Below, in pieces: positions 33,700 to 44,510 of a stretch of 64,000 nucleotides of DNA. Each line of letters starts with the position of its first letter. Position 1 is the first letter of the stretch. Source of the DNA: Poecilobothrus nobilitatus (Eukaryota > Arthropoda > Insecta > Diptera > Dolichopodidae); the NCBI GenBank assembly GCA_947095535.1, contig OX352773.1, positions 106,530,185 to 106,594,184 of the forward strand. The letters run 5' to 3'. A program made the position numbers and the translations under genes. The notes beneath the pieces were generated by a model that did not search any database, was not told where the DNA came from, and saw nothing but the letters and a program-made list of their open reading frames with translations.

Positions 33700-34645
33700 A
33701 TTAAGAATAAGATAAGATTTTCTAATTTTATCATTAGCTAGAAAATGTACGATTTTTAATTTGACTTAGCATTATTTTGTTCAAAGGTTTATTGAAAATA
33801 AATTTTACTGAATTTTCGCGATTTGAAAATTTATCTGATTTAGTATTTTGTAAATTAAGTATTTTATTTGATTTTGGATTTTTTAAATTTAATATTTTAT
33901 TTGAATTTTGATTTTGTATATTTAGAATATTATTTGAATTTTGATTTTGTATATTTAGAATTTGATCTGAATTTTGATTTTCTATATTTAGAATATTATT
34001 TGAATTTTGATCTTGTATCTATAGAATTTTATTTGAATTAGGGCTTCTTATTTTAATTTGCTCGCCTATGTTCGGGACCAGGCTAGCTGTAGTTTTCCTT
34101 TGGTGAATTGGGTTGTGCAGAATTACCGTTTTTATTATTATTCTAAATACGTTTCCTACATTCTTCTATATTATGACCTGATTTCTTACAATAACGACAG
34201 ATTTTTTCTTTCGTTATTGTAGCAATTTGTGGGTTTAGACTGGTAACAATTATACGATGTGCACTTTTAAAATTAGGAAAGTTATGATTAATTCTAGGTT
34301 TGAAATTAGGATTGAAATTAGGATTGAAATTATTATTAAAGTTTGAGTTTACATTTGCCTTTCGACAATTTTTGGTAAAGTGCGTTTGAGTCTAGCAAAA
34401 ATTACAATACGGTTTTTTATTATTAATGTAATTATGAAAATTATTACTGTTGGCGGTTTTACTTAATTTTTCTTCGTCAATTGTCAGTTCTATTGCCTCG
34501 TATAGTGAGAGAGTTCTACCTGAGCGAACAATTATTTTTAATGTAGGCAGTAATCCATTTACAAAATTATTCATACCGACTTTTTCATTTAATTCGCGTA
34601 TGCCTTTACTACCTACCCTCTTGTTAGTGTAAAATTTTAATTTGC
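33700..34645 (-). pseudogene. gag fragment of the decayed errantivirus with two zinc knuckles
   Basis: The frame segment MNNFVNGLLPTLKIIVRSGR (34574) ends after PYCNFC. Zinc-knuckle patterns C-x2-C-x4-H-x4-C occur at CNFC..HFTKNC near 34380-34400 and CRYCKKSGHNIEEC near 34165-34205. The N-terminal half of gag is missing beyond 34645. The 34286-34645 part recurs at 39653-40000. Confidence 0.7.
33870..34050 (-). repeat. 33-bp tandem repeat encoding an 11-residue Asn/Gln-rich unit
   Basis: gaattttgatttt recurs at 33903, 33936, 33969 and 34002, a strict 33-bp period. On the minus strand one frame reads NNILNIQNQNS per unit, near the gag C-terminus. Confidence 0.8.
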
Positions 34646-34749
34646 TAATAAGGTATAAACATACTAATCTTTTAAATAGCAGAAAACAAAAAAATAGAAC
34701 CTTACATTCTTTATGCTATAATGCAATACTAATAATAATAATAATTAGC

Positions 34750-35465
34750 TGACTTAAACATTTTATATGCTCATACTTTTAAAGTGTAAACATCTGGTTC
34801 ACCTTTTATATTATACACACTACACAGTATATTGTTGTTGTGCAAAAAGAAAAGAAATATTATTTAAAAGAGAAAAAGAGAGGTTCAGATTACATTATTT
34901 TTATTTTAAATACATTGTGTATGCAATCATATGCAATTATCTTTTAGTAAATATTTTTGATATTAATATTTTGGTTATGATTATTGGAAATTAGAATTAG
35001 ATAAATATATATTACAAAATTTGTTCTAGTTAAAAATTCAGTAGAACAAAGCAATAAATTAATATAATTTACTGACTTTGATATTTTGCATATAATTTTG
35101 AAATTAAATTTTTTGTATAAATAGGTTAAAATTTTTAAATAAAACTAGTTATTTCAAGCTCTGAAGAAATCAATACAACTTGTTTCTTTTTCTTGAATTC
35201 TAACTAACTTTGCATTAATCTTCTCTCTTTCCTTCTTGCAATTTACTTTGCGAAGTCTATCAAAACAGGTTGGTTTGCCTTACCTGATCCAAACAAGGAA
35301 AGCCGGCAATTAACTTTGCCAAGAGATATTAGCTTGCTGAACCGGATAAAATTACAGCAAGGTAGATGTTTGGCCGTAGGGAACGACGTAACAATATAAA
35401 CTGTTAGCCGCACACATATATGTGGTTAGAAAAAGACTTTATCATCATAACAATAAAAATATACA
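34750..35465 (+). repeat. Solo LTR of the BEL/Pao-like element, copy in segment A
   Basis: It matches 7060-7769 through the closing aataaaaatataca. No primer site or gag follows, so it is a solo LTR or truncated copy. It sits between errantivirus gag and Polinton sequence. Confidence 0.75.
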
Positions 35466-35544
35466 GTCCGCATTTTGCTTCATTTTCTCATAAATCTCAG
35501 GTCTTAAAATTATCATTTTATTAAATATTGTATTATTCATTTTC

Positions 35545-35640
35545 TAAAATTTCCAATTATCCCTGATAGTACTACACCAAGAAGTGTATGTAAAAATCCA
35601 CCACGTTGAATTATTTGTTTTTCTTTTGCTATTTATAGAT
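35545..35640 (-). pseudogene. Short Gly-rich hydrophobic Polinton protein piece (pX-like)
   Basis: The minus-strand stretch IIQRGGFLHTLLGVVLSGI precedes the ATPase stop side. Polintons and adintoviruses carry small proteins with such RGGFL...LL segments, likened to adenovirus pX. No ATG is in frame, so only a remnant is claimed. A copy with one change lies at about 40895-40990. Confidence 0.35.
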
Positions 35641-35673
35641 TTTTTCCGGCAAATAAGTGATCTTAATTCTTTT

Positions 35674-36470
35674 TTACACTTTCGTAATTATTTTACTCAG
35701 ATTACAATTACCTTTTAAAATATTTAAAGAGATTTTGCAAAAAGTTTTTGTTACTTCAGGGTCACTGTGTTTTATAATTATTTTCTGAAATTTTTCATAG
35801 TCCTCCTCAAATTGTTCTAATTGATCTCTCGTACAATAACACAAAACTTTTCCAAATATATCACATCTTAGTCGAAATATATCATTAACGTCTTGAGTAA
35901 GATCTATTAATATGTAGCCATATGGGATTGACGTCACATCATTATATACTTTTTCAAATGCTTTAATTTGATTGGGATATAATTGACGAGCTAGAGGTAA
36001 TATCTACGATTTATCTCTTGGATTTTTGAAAAGTACTAAATATTTACAGTTAAGTGAAATATCTCTTGAAAATTTACCCTGGTGAAAAACATTTTGTGTT
36101 ACAAATATTACAGATAAATTTCTATGATGTAATCTTCTAGGAAATAAATCTCATACTTACTTATCATGAGAATTTAACATCATATTATCGATAATAATTA
36201 ACAAAAGTTTTTGATTATCATTAAAATCTGAAATAGTGTTACTATATTCCACATCTTTGATATTTTTTGGAACGGCATTTTTGTCTGGATTACACTAAAT
36301 TATTCTATTATTGTATATTTGTATATTTTCTTTTTTATATTTTATTAAATTATCAATAAAAGTGGTTTTAATAATAAATATAATAATATATTTTATATTT
36401 TATTAAATTATCAATAAAAGTGGTTTTAATAGTAATAATGGTTTTCATAGTAAACGGGTGAAACAGCAAC
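35674..36470 (-). pseudogene. Polinton packaging ATPase (FtsK/HerA type), copy A, Walker A destroyed
   Basis: The C-terminal 87 codons are intact (TSIPYGYILIDLTQDVND, then LCYCTRDQLEQFEEDYEKF). Upstream come VIFVTQNVFHQGKFSRDISL and KYLVLFKNPRDKSQ, the glutamine-finger region typical of Polinton ATPases, and a Walker B-like LLIIIDNMM. The Walker A region is replaced by a local duplication of attaaattatcaataaaagtgg (36350-36430). Several stops separate the parts. Compare copy A', where GSSCCGKTTF is preserved. Confidence 0.8.
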
Positions 36471-36733
36471 AAATTAGTTAAAAGTTAAAAACTAACTCTG
36501 GTAACCTACATTCATATGAAAAGCTCTTTTCCCGAAGTGAATATAAATGTAAATTTAATTATTCTATGGAACATTCTTCCATAAACCTTCGACATGGTTA
36601 AACAAATTCTCATAGTTGAGCTTCAATTTTTATAAGGAAATGAAAAGCAATAGTTCCTAAAAGAATTAGCCATACTTGAAAAAGGAAGTTTAATTCCAAC
36701 TGTGTATTTATGAAAATACACAATTAATGTTAA

Positions 36734-37204
36734 TTTTATGTTAAAGGGGAACAACAAAAAATTTTTCTTCAAAAGTACATTGACAGAGTTAAAATAGAAG
36801 ATCTAAGCGGAAACTTTGGGTCATTGCAAAACATTGATAGCTTTAAATCAAATTGTCCTATACACTTAGCAAACAACAATTTCAGATGTGCTGTTAAAAA
36901 TTGTTATGATGTATATATGTATCTTTTAAAGGAAAAAATGTTAGATTCAGACTTTCAATTTTCATACTTGCACGATATGAATTTAAATAACAAAACTAAA
37001 AAAGTTCACTTCAGCATTAAACAAGAAATTCACGTTATGCATGTATGGGAGTATGCTTACAGATCAGCAAGAAGAGGTCATTGGGAAGTATACGCACGTG
37101 ATAGAAGTAGATTTCAAAGACGTATAGAAAAAGTTGGTCTCACTATTTCTGCAATTTTAATATGTGATCATCGTAAAAAATTGTTTCAACTTAGATTTAA
37201 ATAG
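36734..37204 (+). CDS. Unknown Polinton-linked protein, copy A
   Basis: An open plus-strand frame of about 156 codons, divergent from the ATPase. It reads KGEQQKIFLQKYIDRVKIED, CPIHLANNNFRCAVKNCYDV, HFSIKQEIHVMHVWEYAYRS, RRGHWEVYARDRSRFQRRIE, ending LILICDHRKK-like. No in-frame ATG precedes the first third, so the true start or an upstream exon is missing. It is basic and Cys/His-containing. The family is not recognised. Copy A' (42033-42503) differs by three residues over 126. Confidence 0.5.
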   Translation, partial: FYVKGEQQKIFLQKYIDRVKIEDLSGNFGSLQNIDSFKSNCPIHLANNNFRCAVKNCYDVYMYLLKEKMLDSDFQFSYLHDMNLNNKTKKVHFSIKQEIHVMHVWEYAYRSARRGHWEVYARDRSRFQRRIEKVGLTISAILICDHRKKLFQLRFK

Positions 37205-37869
37205 AAATATAATAATAAAAGATTTTAAACATAAAAATAAATGTGTTTTATTTTATCTTATGTTTTTAAAATAGATACCAAAATCACTTAACCTATCTTT
37301 GATTTTTTTTAATTCTATACAAAAACAAAAAATAAAACGAAAAAAATAAACATAAATGCATATCAAGAGTAAAGAGTATATCTTTAGTTTAACCAGTTCC
37401 ATATTTTAGATTTCCAATTTGTTTTCTTTTTATGCATATTTTTTGAACATTCTTAATTAAAAAATATCTTACACGACATGCAGTCAGTTAATTAATGACT
37501 TTTGTTTTCTCTTTTCTTCTATAAATTCTTAAAGTAGAAAAACACAAAAATGTATCTATTCAGAAGAGACCACATTTTTAAGTAAGCATGCTATAATAAA
37601 GAGCAAGTTTTTTATTTTCATTTCCTTTAAATGCAAAATTTTTTTCTTTTCAATTTTAAAGATCCTCTGTAGATTTAAAAATAAAAAATATTTTTCTTTC
37701 TTTTAATTTTATATAAGAAATTTTCTTACTACTTTTATATGTGCGCCTAGTATATAAACAAGTTATACAATTTTGCTTATTAAGAGCCGGCCTAAACAAG
37801 TTCTTGACCTACTAATCAAGCATGTCCTACATTAAATCCATCAATCGAAATATAGGTTAGCATTCGTGC

Positions 37870-38340
37870 GATATGGGTTGATTTTTTTCCCATCCCAAAG
37901 TGCAGGGTTATCCACTAATTGATATTTTTGAAACAGGAAAAACTACTTAGCGGACTATTCCTCAAGGTATTTAGATATTATGAAAATTAAAAATAAGACA
38001 ACCGAGGAAGTTACTTCAAAGCTAAGAAGTTGTTTTTAGGTACACGGAATGCCTATACAAATAATAGCGGACAACATGCCTTTTAACTCGTTCGAATTAA
38101 AAATTTTTGCCATGAATTTGGCATTAAGTGGAGAACCACAAGTTCAACTTACGCACAAATTAACGACTTTGCGGAGAAAGCCGTTAATATTGCAAAAAAC
38201 TTTATTATAAAACAATAGATAGTAAAACTGAATTATGGCTAAGATCATATTGGATTAAGTTAGAAGATGGAACCATATTATAAAAGAGTGTTCACCACTG
38301 CTTTACCAAATCTCAAAGTAACAACATAACCAATAGAAAT
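37870..38340 (+). pseudogene. Ty3/Gypsy integrase core fragment
   Basis: Readable plus-strand pieces across frames: RYLDIMKIKNKTTEEVTSKL near 37970, VHGMPIQIIADNMPFNSFE near 38040 (second catalytic Asp), then a TTSSTYAQ-like stretch and FAEKAVNIAKN with the third acidic residue near 38170. Frameshifts and stops are frequent. This is a different element from the minus-strand errantiviruses. The duplicate is at 53010-53480. Confidence 0.65.
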
Positions 38341-38519
38341 TGTGGTAAGGCCACATTTTTAGCATTCGCCGTCTTAGTCACAACAAGTTCATGTGGGATT
38401 GTAAGGAAGAAACATATAATTGTTAATTGAAATAAAATAATAAAATAACATATACGAGTTTGATTAAAATAATAAAATAATACAGTTAGCTCTTTACAAT
38501 TGGATGTCCATTTTCGAAG

Positions 38520-39640
38520 TGGTAAACCAGCAGAGTTTCTTAGTTTAAGTATTTAATTTTGCGATTCGATGGCTTCTTTGAGAGAATCGGCACCTAATAG
38601 AAGATCGTCAACATAGAAATCACTTGACCTTGTTCTTGCTGCTATTGGATAGTTATCTTTTTCATCAAGAGACTATTGTTGTAAAATTTTTGTTGCTGAA
38701 TAAGGAGCACTTTTTATATATTGATTTGAATTATCCCTTCAAACTATTATCTGTAATTCTGTGTTTGAATCTTCGACACGAATTCGGCAATACATTTTTT
38801 CAATATCGGCAGTAAGTGTTATTCAATGTTTTCTCCAACGAACCAGAATTTTGACTAAATCATCTTTTATAACCGGACCCTCTAAAAGTATATCATTTAG
38901 CGACAATCCACTTGATGTTATTTTTGATGCGTCGAGAACTACAAGTAGCTTAGTTGTAGAGTTCACCTCTTTAATTGCTGCATGATGGGAAGGTAATAAC
39001 AATTGCAATGGGCAAAGTCAGTATTTTCAGATGAAAAACTATCTTTACCATTAGTAACTTGTACCAAATTACCAAGATCGATATATTCTCGTAAACATGT
39101 TTGATACTCTTGTTTTATATTTGGATTTTCTTCAAATCTATATTCAAGCTAATAGAAACGGCGCATTACAATGTCTCTTGATTTCCCTAAATGATGTTGA
39201 GCAGTATCTCTTTAAATGACAATGAATCTTGGTATAGTCCTGAGTTTAAACGAATAGTGGGTTATTCAAAAAATTGTTCACATTTAACTTTTTCTTCAGT
39301 TCGATTTTGTTGTTTCGGTAGTTCTTCAATTTCCCAAAAGGATTTTAAATGTATATCGAGATCAGCACAAATATGAAAATTTTTAAAAGTGCTACTACCA
39401 CTTGCTACCATAACTCATGTGTTTCGGTTAGAAGCTTGTTAACAATTAAAAACCTAAGTTCGGGTCCTATTTTTTTGTTCAAATATCCAGATTATCTAGA
39501 GCGTGTAAGCATTTAAATTTTGTGTTTAATAAGCCCCTGACACCTGAGGCTATCTCTTATTGATTTTTAGACTGAAATAATAATATCTTTAAATGTGTGC
39601 TTACTAAAACTTTTCGGTTATCATATCGATCTTATAACGG
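38520..39640 (-). pseudogene. BEL/Pao retrotransposon gag-RT remnant, first copy
   Basis: The minus strand carries late gag (FKCLHALDNLDI near 39500), a pre-RT region (KSFWEIEELPKQQNRTEEK near 39340), then PSHHAAIKEVNSTTKLLVV and KITSSGLSLNDILLEGPVIK (38823-39008), followed by NDYPIAAR-type sequence and FYVDDLL (near 38605-38625), the RT active site. This order and these motifs are those of BEL/Pao. Many stops occur and most of the protease is gone. Confidence 0.8.
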
Positions 39641-40099
39641 TCACTATTATTATGATTAATTCTAGGTTTGAAATTAGCATTGAAATTATTATTAAAGTTT
39701 GAGTTTACATTTGCCTTTCGACAATTTTTGGTAAAGTGCGTTTGATTCTAGGAAAAATTACAATACGGTTTTTTATTATTAATGTCATTATGAAAATTAT
39801 TACTGTTGGCGGTTTTACTTAATTTTTCTTCGTCAATTGTCAGTTTTATTGCCTGGTATAGTGAGAGAGTTCTACCTGAGCGAACAATTATTTTTAATGT
39901 AGGCAGTAATCCATTTACAAAATTATTCATACCGATTTTTTCATTTTATTCGCGTATGCCTTTACTACCTACCTTCTTGTTAGTGTAAAATTTTAATTTG
40001 CTAATAAGGTATAAACATACTAAGCTTTTAAATAGCAGAAAACAAAAAAATAGAACCTTACATTCTTTATGCTATAATGCAATACTAATAATAATTAGC

Positions 40100-40815
40100 T
40101 GACTTAAACATTTTATATGCTTATACTTTTAAAGTGTAAACATCTGGTTCACTTTTTATATTATACACACTACACAGTATATTGTTGTTGTGCAAAAAGA
40201 AAAGAAATATTATTTAAAAGAGAAAAAGAGAGGTTCAGATTACATTATTTTTATTTTAAATACATTGTGTATGCAATCATATGCAATTATCTTTTAGTAA
40301 ATATTTTTGATATTAATATTTTGGTTATGATTATTGGAAATTAGAATTAGATAAATATATATTACAAAATTTGTTCTAGTTAAAAATTCAGTAGAACAAA
40401 GCAATAAATTAATATAATTTACTGACTTTGATATTTTGCATATAATTTTGAAATTAAATTTTTTGTATAAATAGGTTAAAATTTTTAAATAAAACTAGTT
40501 ATTTCAAGCTCTGAAGAAATCAATACAACTTGTTTCTTTTTCTTGAATTCTAACTAACTTTGCATTAATCTTCTCTCTTTCCTTCTTGCAATTTACTTTG
40601 CGAAGTCTATCAAAACAGGTTGGTTTGCCTTACCTGATCCAAACAAGGAAAGCCGGCAATTAACTTTGCCAAGAGATATTAGCTTGCTGAACCGGATAAA
40701 ATTACAGCAAGGTAGATGTTTGGCCGTAGGGAACGACGTAACAATATAAACTGTTAGCCGCACACATATATGTGGTTAGAAAAAGACTTTATCATCATAA
40801 CAATAAAAATATACA
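40100..40815 (+). repeat. Solo LTR of the BEL/Pao-like element, copy in segment A'
   Basis: Near-identical to 34750-35465, consistent with duplication of the whole segment rather than a second insertion. Confidence 0.75.
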
Positions 40816-41023
40816 GTCCGCATTTTGCTTCATTTTCTCATAAATCTCAGGTCTTAAAATTATCATTTTATTAAATATTGTATTATTCATTTTCTAAAAT
40901 TTCCAATTATCCCTGATAGTACTGCACCAAGAAGTTTATGTAAAAATCCACCACGTTGAATTATTTGTTTTTCTTTTGCTATTTATAGATTTTTTCCGGC
41001 AAATAAGTGATCTTAATTCTTTT

Positions 41024-41751
41024 TTACACTTTCGTAATTATTTTACTCAGATTACAATTACCTTTTAAAATATTTAAAGAGATTTTGCAAAAAGTTTTTG
41101 TTACTTCAGGGTCACTGTGTTTTATAATTATTTTCTGAAATTTTTCATAGTCCTCCCCAAATTGTTCTAATTGATCTCTCGTACAATAACACAAATTTTT
41201 CCAAATATATCACATCTTAGTCGAAATATATCATTAACGTCTTGAGTAAGATCTATTAATATGTAGCCATATGGGACTGACGTCACATCATTATATACTT
41301 TTTCAAATGCTTTAATTTGATTGGGATATAATTGACGAGCTAGAGGTAATATCTGCGATTTATCTCTTGGATTTTTGAAAAGTACTAAATATTTACAGTT
41401 AAGTGAAATATCTCTTGAAAATTTACCCTGGTGAAAAACATTTTGTGTTACAAATATTACAGATAAATTTCTATGATGTAATCTTCTAGGAAATAAATCT
41501 CATACTTACTTATCATGAGAATATAACATCATATTATCGATAATAATTAACAAAAGTTTTTGATTATCATTAAAATCTGAAATAGTGTTACTATATTCCA
41601 CATCTTTGATATTATTTTTTGGAACGGCATTTTTGTCTGGATTACACTAAATTATTCTATTATTGTATATTTGTATATTTTCTTTTTTATATTTTATTAA
41701 ATTATCAATAAAAGTGGTTTTACCACAGCATGATGAACCGGCGACCATCAT
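41024..41751 (-). pseudogene. Polinton packaging ATPase (FtsK/HerA type), copy A'
   Basis: From ATG 41751 the minus strand reads a Walker A motif GSSCCGKTTF, then LIKYKKENIQIYNNRII and a stop. A Walker B-like LLLIIIDNMM lies near 41540. VIFVTQNVFHQGKFSRDI and KYLVLFKNPRDKSQILPLA follow near 41370-41470, then GYILIDLTQDVNDIFRLRCD near 41250. Length (~243 codons) matches a whole Polinton/adintovirus A32-like ATPase, which pumps DNA into capsids. In-frame stops near 41648 and 41505 and a frameshift near 41190 inactivate it. Confidence 0.85.
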
Positions 41752-42032
41752 AGTAAACGGGTGAAACAGTATAGTTGTATTAGTTAAAAACTAACTCTGC
41801 TAACCTACATTTATATGAAAAGCTCTTTTCCCGAAGTGAAGATAAATGAAAATTTAGTTATTCTATGGAACATTCTTCCATAAACCTTCGACATGGTTAA
41901 ACAAATTCTCATAGTTGAGCTTCAATTTTTACAAGGAAATGAAAAGCAATAGTTCCTAAAAGAGTTAGCCATACTTGAAAAAGGAAGTTTAATTCCAACT
42001 GTGTATTTATGAAAATACACAATTAATGTTAA

Positions 42033-42503
42033 CTTTATGTTAAAGGGGAACAACAAAAATTTTTTCTTCGAAAGTACATTGACAGAGTTAAAATAGAAGA
42101 TCTAAGCGGAAACTTTGGGTCATTGCAAAACATTGATAGCTTTAAATCAAATTGTCCTATACACTTAGCAAACAACAATTTCAGATGTGCTGTTAAAAAT
42201 TGTTATGATGTATCTATGTATCTTTTAAAGGAAAAAATGTTAGATTCAGACTTTCAATTTTCATACTTGCACGATATGAATTTAAATAACAAAACTAAAA
42301 AAGTTCACTTCAGCATTAAACAAGAAATTCACGTTATGCATGTATGGGAGTATGCTTACAGATCAGCAAGAAGAGGTCATTGGGAAGTATACGCACGTGA
42401 TAGAAGTACATTTCAAAGACGTATAGAAAAAGTTGGTCTCACTATTTCTGCAATTTTAATATGTGATCATCGTAAAAAAATGTTTCAACTTAGATTTAAA
42501 TAG
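42033..42503 (+). CDS. Unknown Polinton-linked protein, copy A'
   Basis: Duplicate of 36734-37204. The two differ by YDVYMYL/YDVSMYL, RSRFQ/RSTFQ and KKLFQ/KKMFQ in the last 126 codons, each from one base change. Thus every observed change alters the protein. It is divergent from ATPase copy A'. No recognised family. Confidence 0.5.
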   Translation, partial: LYVKGEQQKFFLRKYIDRVKIEDLSGNFGSLQNIDSFKSNCPIHLANNNFRCAVKNCYDVSMYLLKEKMLDSDFQFSYLHDMNLNNKTKKVHFSIKQEIHVMHVWEYAYRSARRGHWEVYARDRSTFQRRIEKVGLTISAILICDHRKKMFQLRFK

Positions 42504-42531
42504 AACTATAATGATAAAAGATTTTAAACAT

Positions 42532-42950
42532 AAATAAAATAATATGTAAAAAAAATATTTTTTAAAATATGCTTTTATCGAAACCAAATTCGCGCCCTAA
42601 AAAGTAGAAAATAAATTTGATTGCAAAACTTTAGCTTTTTTGACTGTTATAATATAAAAGTGAATTGCTAGTGCAAGCATTTTGGACTGTTATAATATAA
42701 AAGTAAATTGCTGGAATAAAAAAGAAACACGAACCTCAAATTTCCTAGATTTTTATTTAACCTTATTCTAGCAATTTACTTTTATATTATAACAGTCCAA
42801 AATGCTTGCACTAGCAATTCACTTTTATATTATAACAGTCAAAAAAGCTAAAGTTTTGCAATCAATTTTATTTTCTACTTTTTAGGGGGCGAATTTGGTT
42901 TCGATAAAAGCATATTTTAAAAAATATTTTTTTTACATATTATTTTATTT
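42532..42950. repeat. Long inverted repeat (188-bp arms, 43-bp loop)
   Basis: 42532-42719 and 42763-42950 are reverse complements with about three mismatches. Each arm contains gactgttataatataaaagt twice and the unit gctagtgcaagcattttgg. It may be a fold-back MITE or a local palindromic duplication. A transcript would form a ~190-bp hairpin. No target duplication could be fixed. Confidence 0.9.
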
Positions 42951-43414
42951 CATACTTTTTAGTATTAAATGAAACACATAATTTGAATTTAAAAATATGG
43001 AATATTTTTTATTCATACATACATTAATTATTGTTTCTGATATAAAATACGTTTTATAATTTTATACCAAATGTTTAAGTAAATTAAGATATGTTAAATC
43101 GATTCCATTACAGCAAGAGTAAAAATTTTTTATTCTAGTATGTAATTCATAAATAAGTAAAATATGTACCAAAATACTGTGATTATATAAATATTACAAT
43201 CCAACAACATAACTCGAATGAAAATTATATACATAAATGTACTTTACTGTATATTTCTATAGTAGTATATCGTATGTCCAAACAAACATCTAACCTTGAA
43301 CACCTACCTACCTAATCGCTTAATAAGATCATGCAGTAAAAAATGTTGAGAAATATCTTGATTTAAATTATAAACAAATGGAGCGGAACAAAATTTAGGA
43401 AATTAGTTTAACAT
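42951..43414. other. AT-rich stretch without recognised features
   Basis: Nothing coding, repeated or structured is seen. Confidence 0.5.
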
Positions 43415-43424
43415 AATATTATGT

Positions 43425-43670
43425 GTATCCAGCCATTGGTGCAGTGGTTCACGCACCGCTTCTCATTTATAAGGGAATGAGAGGTCTCGGGTTCGATTCC
43501 CGGCTCGGTACAATAATTATAATATAAAAATAGAAAATATTAATATATCGCAATATGTAAATACTTTATAATATATCATTATATCACGTACACATTCCTA
43601 CCAGGAAACAAGGGTTATAGCTACCTGGCACATTTATGTACCACGGTACCTGAATATAAATAAATAAATA
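43425..43670 (+). mobile_element. tRNA-derived SINE with 10-bp target duplication
   Basis: The pol III box A tggtgcagtgg (43437-43447) and box B ggttcgattcc (43490-43500) lie 42 bp apart. The anticodon-arm-like hairpin ctcatt...aatgag lies between them. An unrelated body follows (ctaccaggaaacaagggttatag, then ccacggtacctg) and an (aaat)n tail. The perfect direct repeat aatattatgt flanks it at 43415-43424 and 43671-43680. The ~246-bp length is typical. A perfect 10-bp duplication shows LINE-type integration, probably recent. Confidence 0.85.
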
Positions 43671-43821
43671 AATATTATGTACATACGTACGTACATATTT
43701 GCATACGTAGTTTTAATTTTTTGCGTTGACAAAATTTTGTTTGTAAATCATAATGCGTAATGTGCAAAAGCATAATTTTGTAATGATCTTTACTTTTTAT
43801 ATTCTTTTCTATGTACAAAAA

Positions 43822-44367
43822 CGAGGAAGATTACAGTTGCCTTTGTCAACTCTTAGATACCCGTAGGAACCGTTAGCCTGTCACAGCCTGGAACTCTGCT
43901 TACAATATTATTTTTTTAATATTTTAGTATTTTAAAATAATTTGGGTGAATTTTATAATTTCTAGAACTATGGGTTGTACATATATTCAAACTATATGTT
44001 TATACATTCTTCAAAAACAGATTTTAACCTTCAACATAACGATTACCAATCCAAAACTTTTCCAAATATTTTATGGTACCATTTAATACTAAGCGGTAAA
44101 TATATATTAAATTTACTTAGTACAAAATAGTAAGTATAATTTTAAATATTATATTATATTATATTTAAATATTCCACAATAAAATACATATATGTATGTA
44201 AATACGCCGCTATATAATATACATCTATACTCTTATCATTCATTCATCAGTGACATATACGATATGTAAATAAACATGATATTATATAAGTATGTATATA
44301 TATTAATAACATATAAATAAAAAATATTAATAACATATAAATAAACCCGATCCTATCGTACGGGTAT
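43822..44367 (-). mobile_element. HINE family M copy f, internally deleted
   Basis: Both ends are present (cgaggaagattacagttg at the left, cccgatcctatcgtacgggtat at the right), but the middle, including the GTCC run, is missing. Length ~546 bp against ~1.57 kb. Confidence 0.8.
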
Positions 44368-44510
44368 AATAATATTATGTATGTATGTAGTTTGAATTTG
44401 GCAATTGGAATTATTTTGAATAAAATTTTATTTGTATATCTATATACACAATATACATAATAAATGTTCCTAAATAAAACACATAAAACATTAATTTTTA
44501 ACGACATGCA

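Larger units (their letters stand above)
27401..34645 (-). mobile_element. Decayed errantivirus-like Gypsy element (gag, pol, env)
   Basis: Minus-orientation gag (33700-34645), pol (30690-33690) and env (27405-27540 plus 29106-30590). The env is interrupted by a HINE at 27545-29105. Neither LTR is found: the 3' side stops at LINE ORF1 and the 5' side stops near a foreign solo LTR. The gene order and env place it with env-bearing Gypsy elements of insects. All genes carry stops or deletions. Confidence 0.8.
34286..37235. repeat. Duplicated segment A (first copy)
   Basis: It corresponds to 39653-42530 at high identity. It joins gag remnant, solo LTR, Polinton ATPase and unknown ORF in the same order, so the composite existed before duplication. 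Confidence 0.85.
37236..39652. repeat. Duplicated segment B (first copy)
   Basis: It matches 52376-54783 in the same orientation with few differences. It contains a plus-strand integrase fragment followed by a minus-strand BEL/Pao fragment. The copy ends exactly where A' begins, while B' continues into further BEL/Pao gag. Confidence 0.9.
39653..42530. repeat. Duplicated segment A' (second copy)
   Basis: It matches 34286-37235. It contains the gag remnant (39748-39930), the LTR (40100-40815), the ATPase (41024-41751) and the unknown ORF (42033-42503). It ends at the long hairpin starting 42532. Confidence 0.85.

Noticed and set aside
34750..35465. 5' LTR of the adjacent minus-strand errantivirus
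   Set aside because: Its orientation is plus, as shown by the copy at 7060-7769 with primer site and gag downstream, so it belongs to another element.
39191..39376. Plus-strand 61-codon frame repeated at 54325-54510
   Set aside because: The minus strand of the same stretch carries BEL/Pao motifs; the repeat comes from the segment duplication.
43425..43515. Functional tRNA gene
   Set aside because: Box A and B are present, but the acceptor ends do not pair, the unit continues into a SINE body with (aaat)n tail, and target duplications flank the whole 246 bp.
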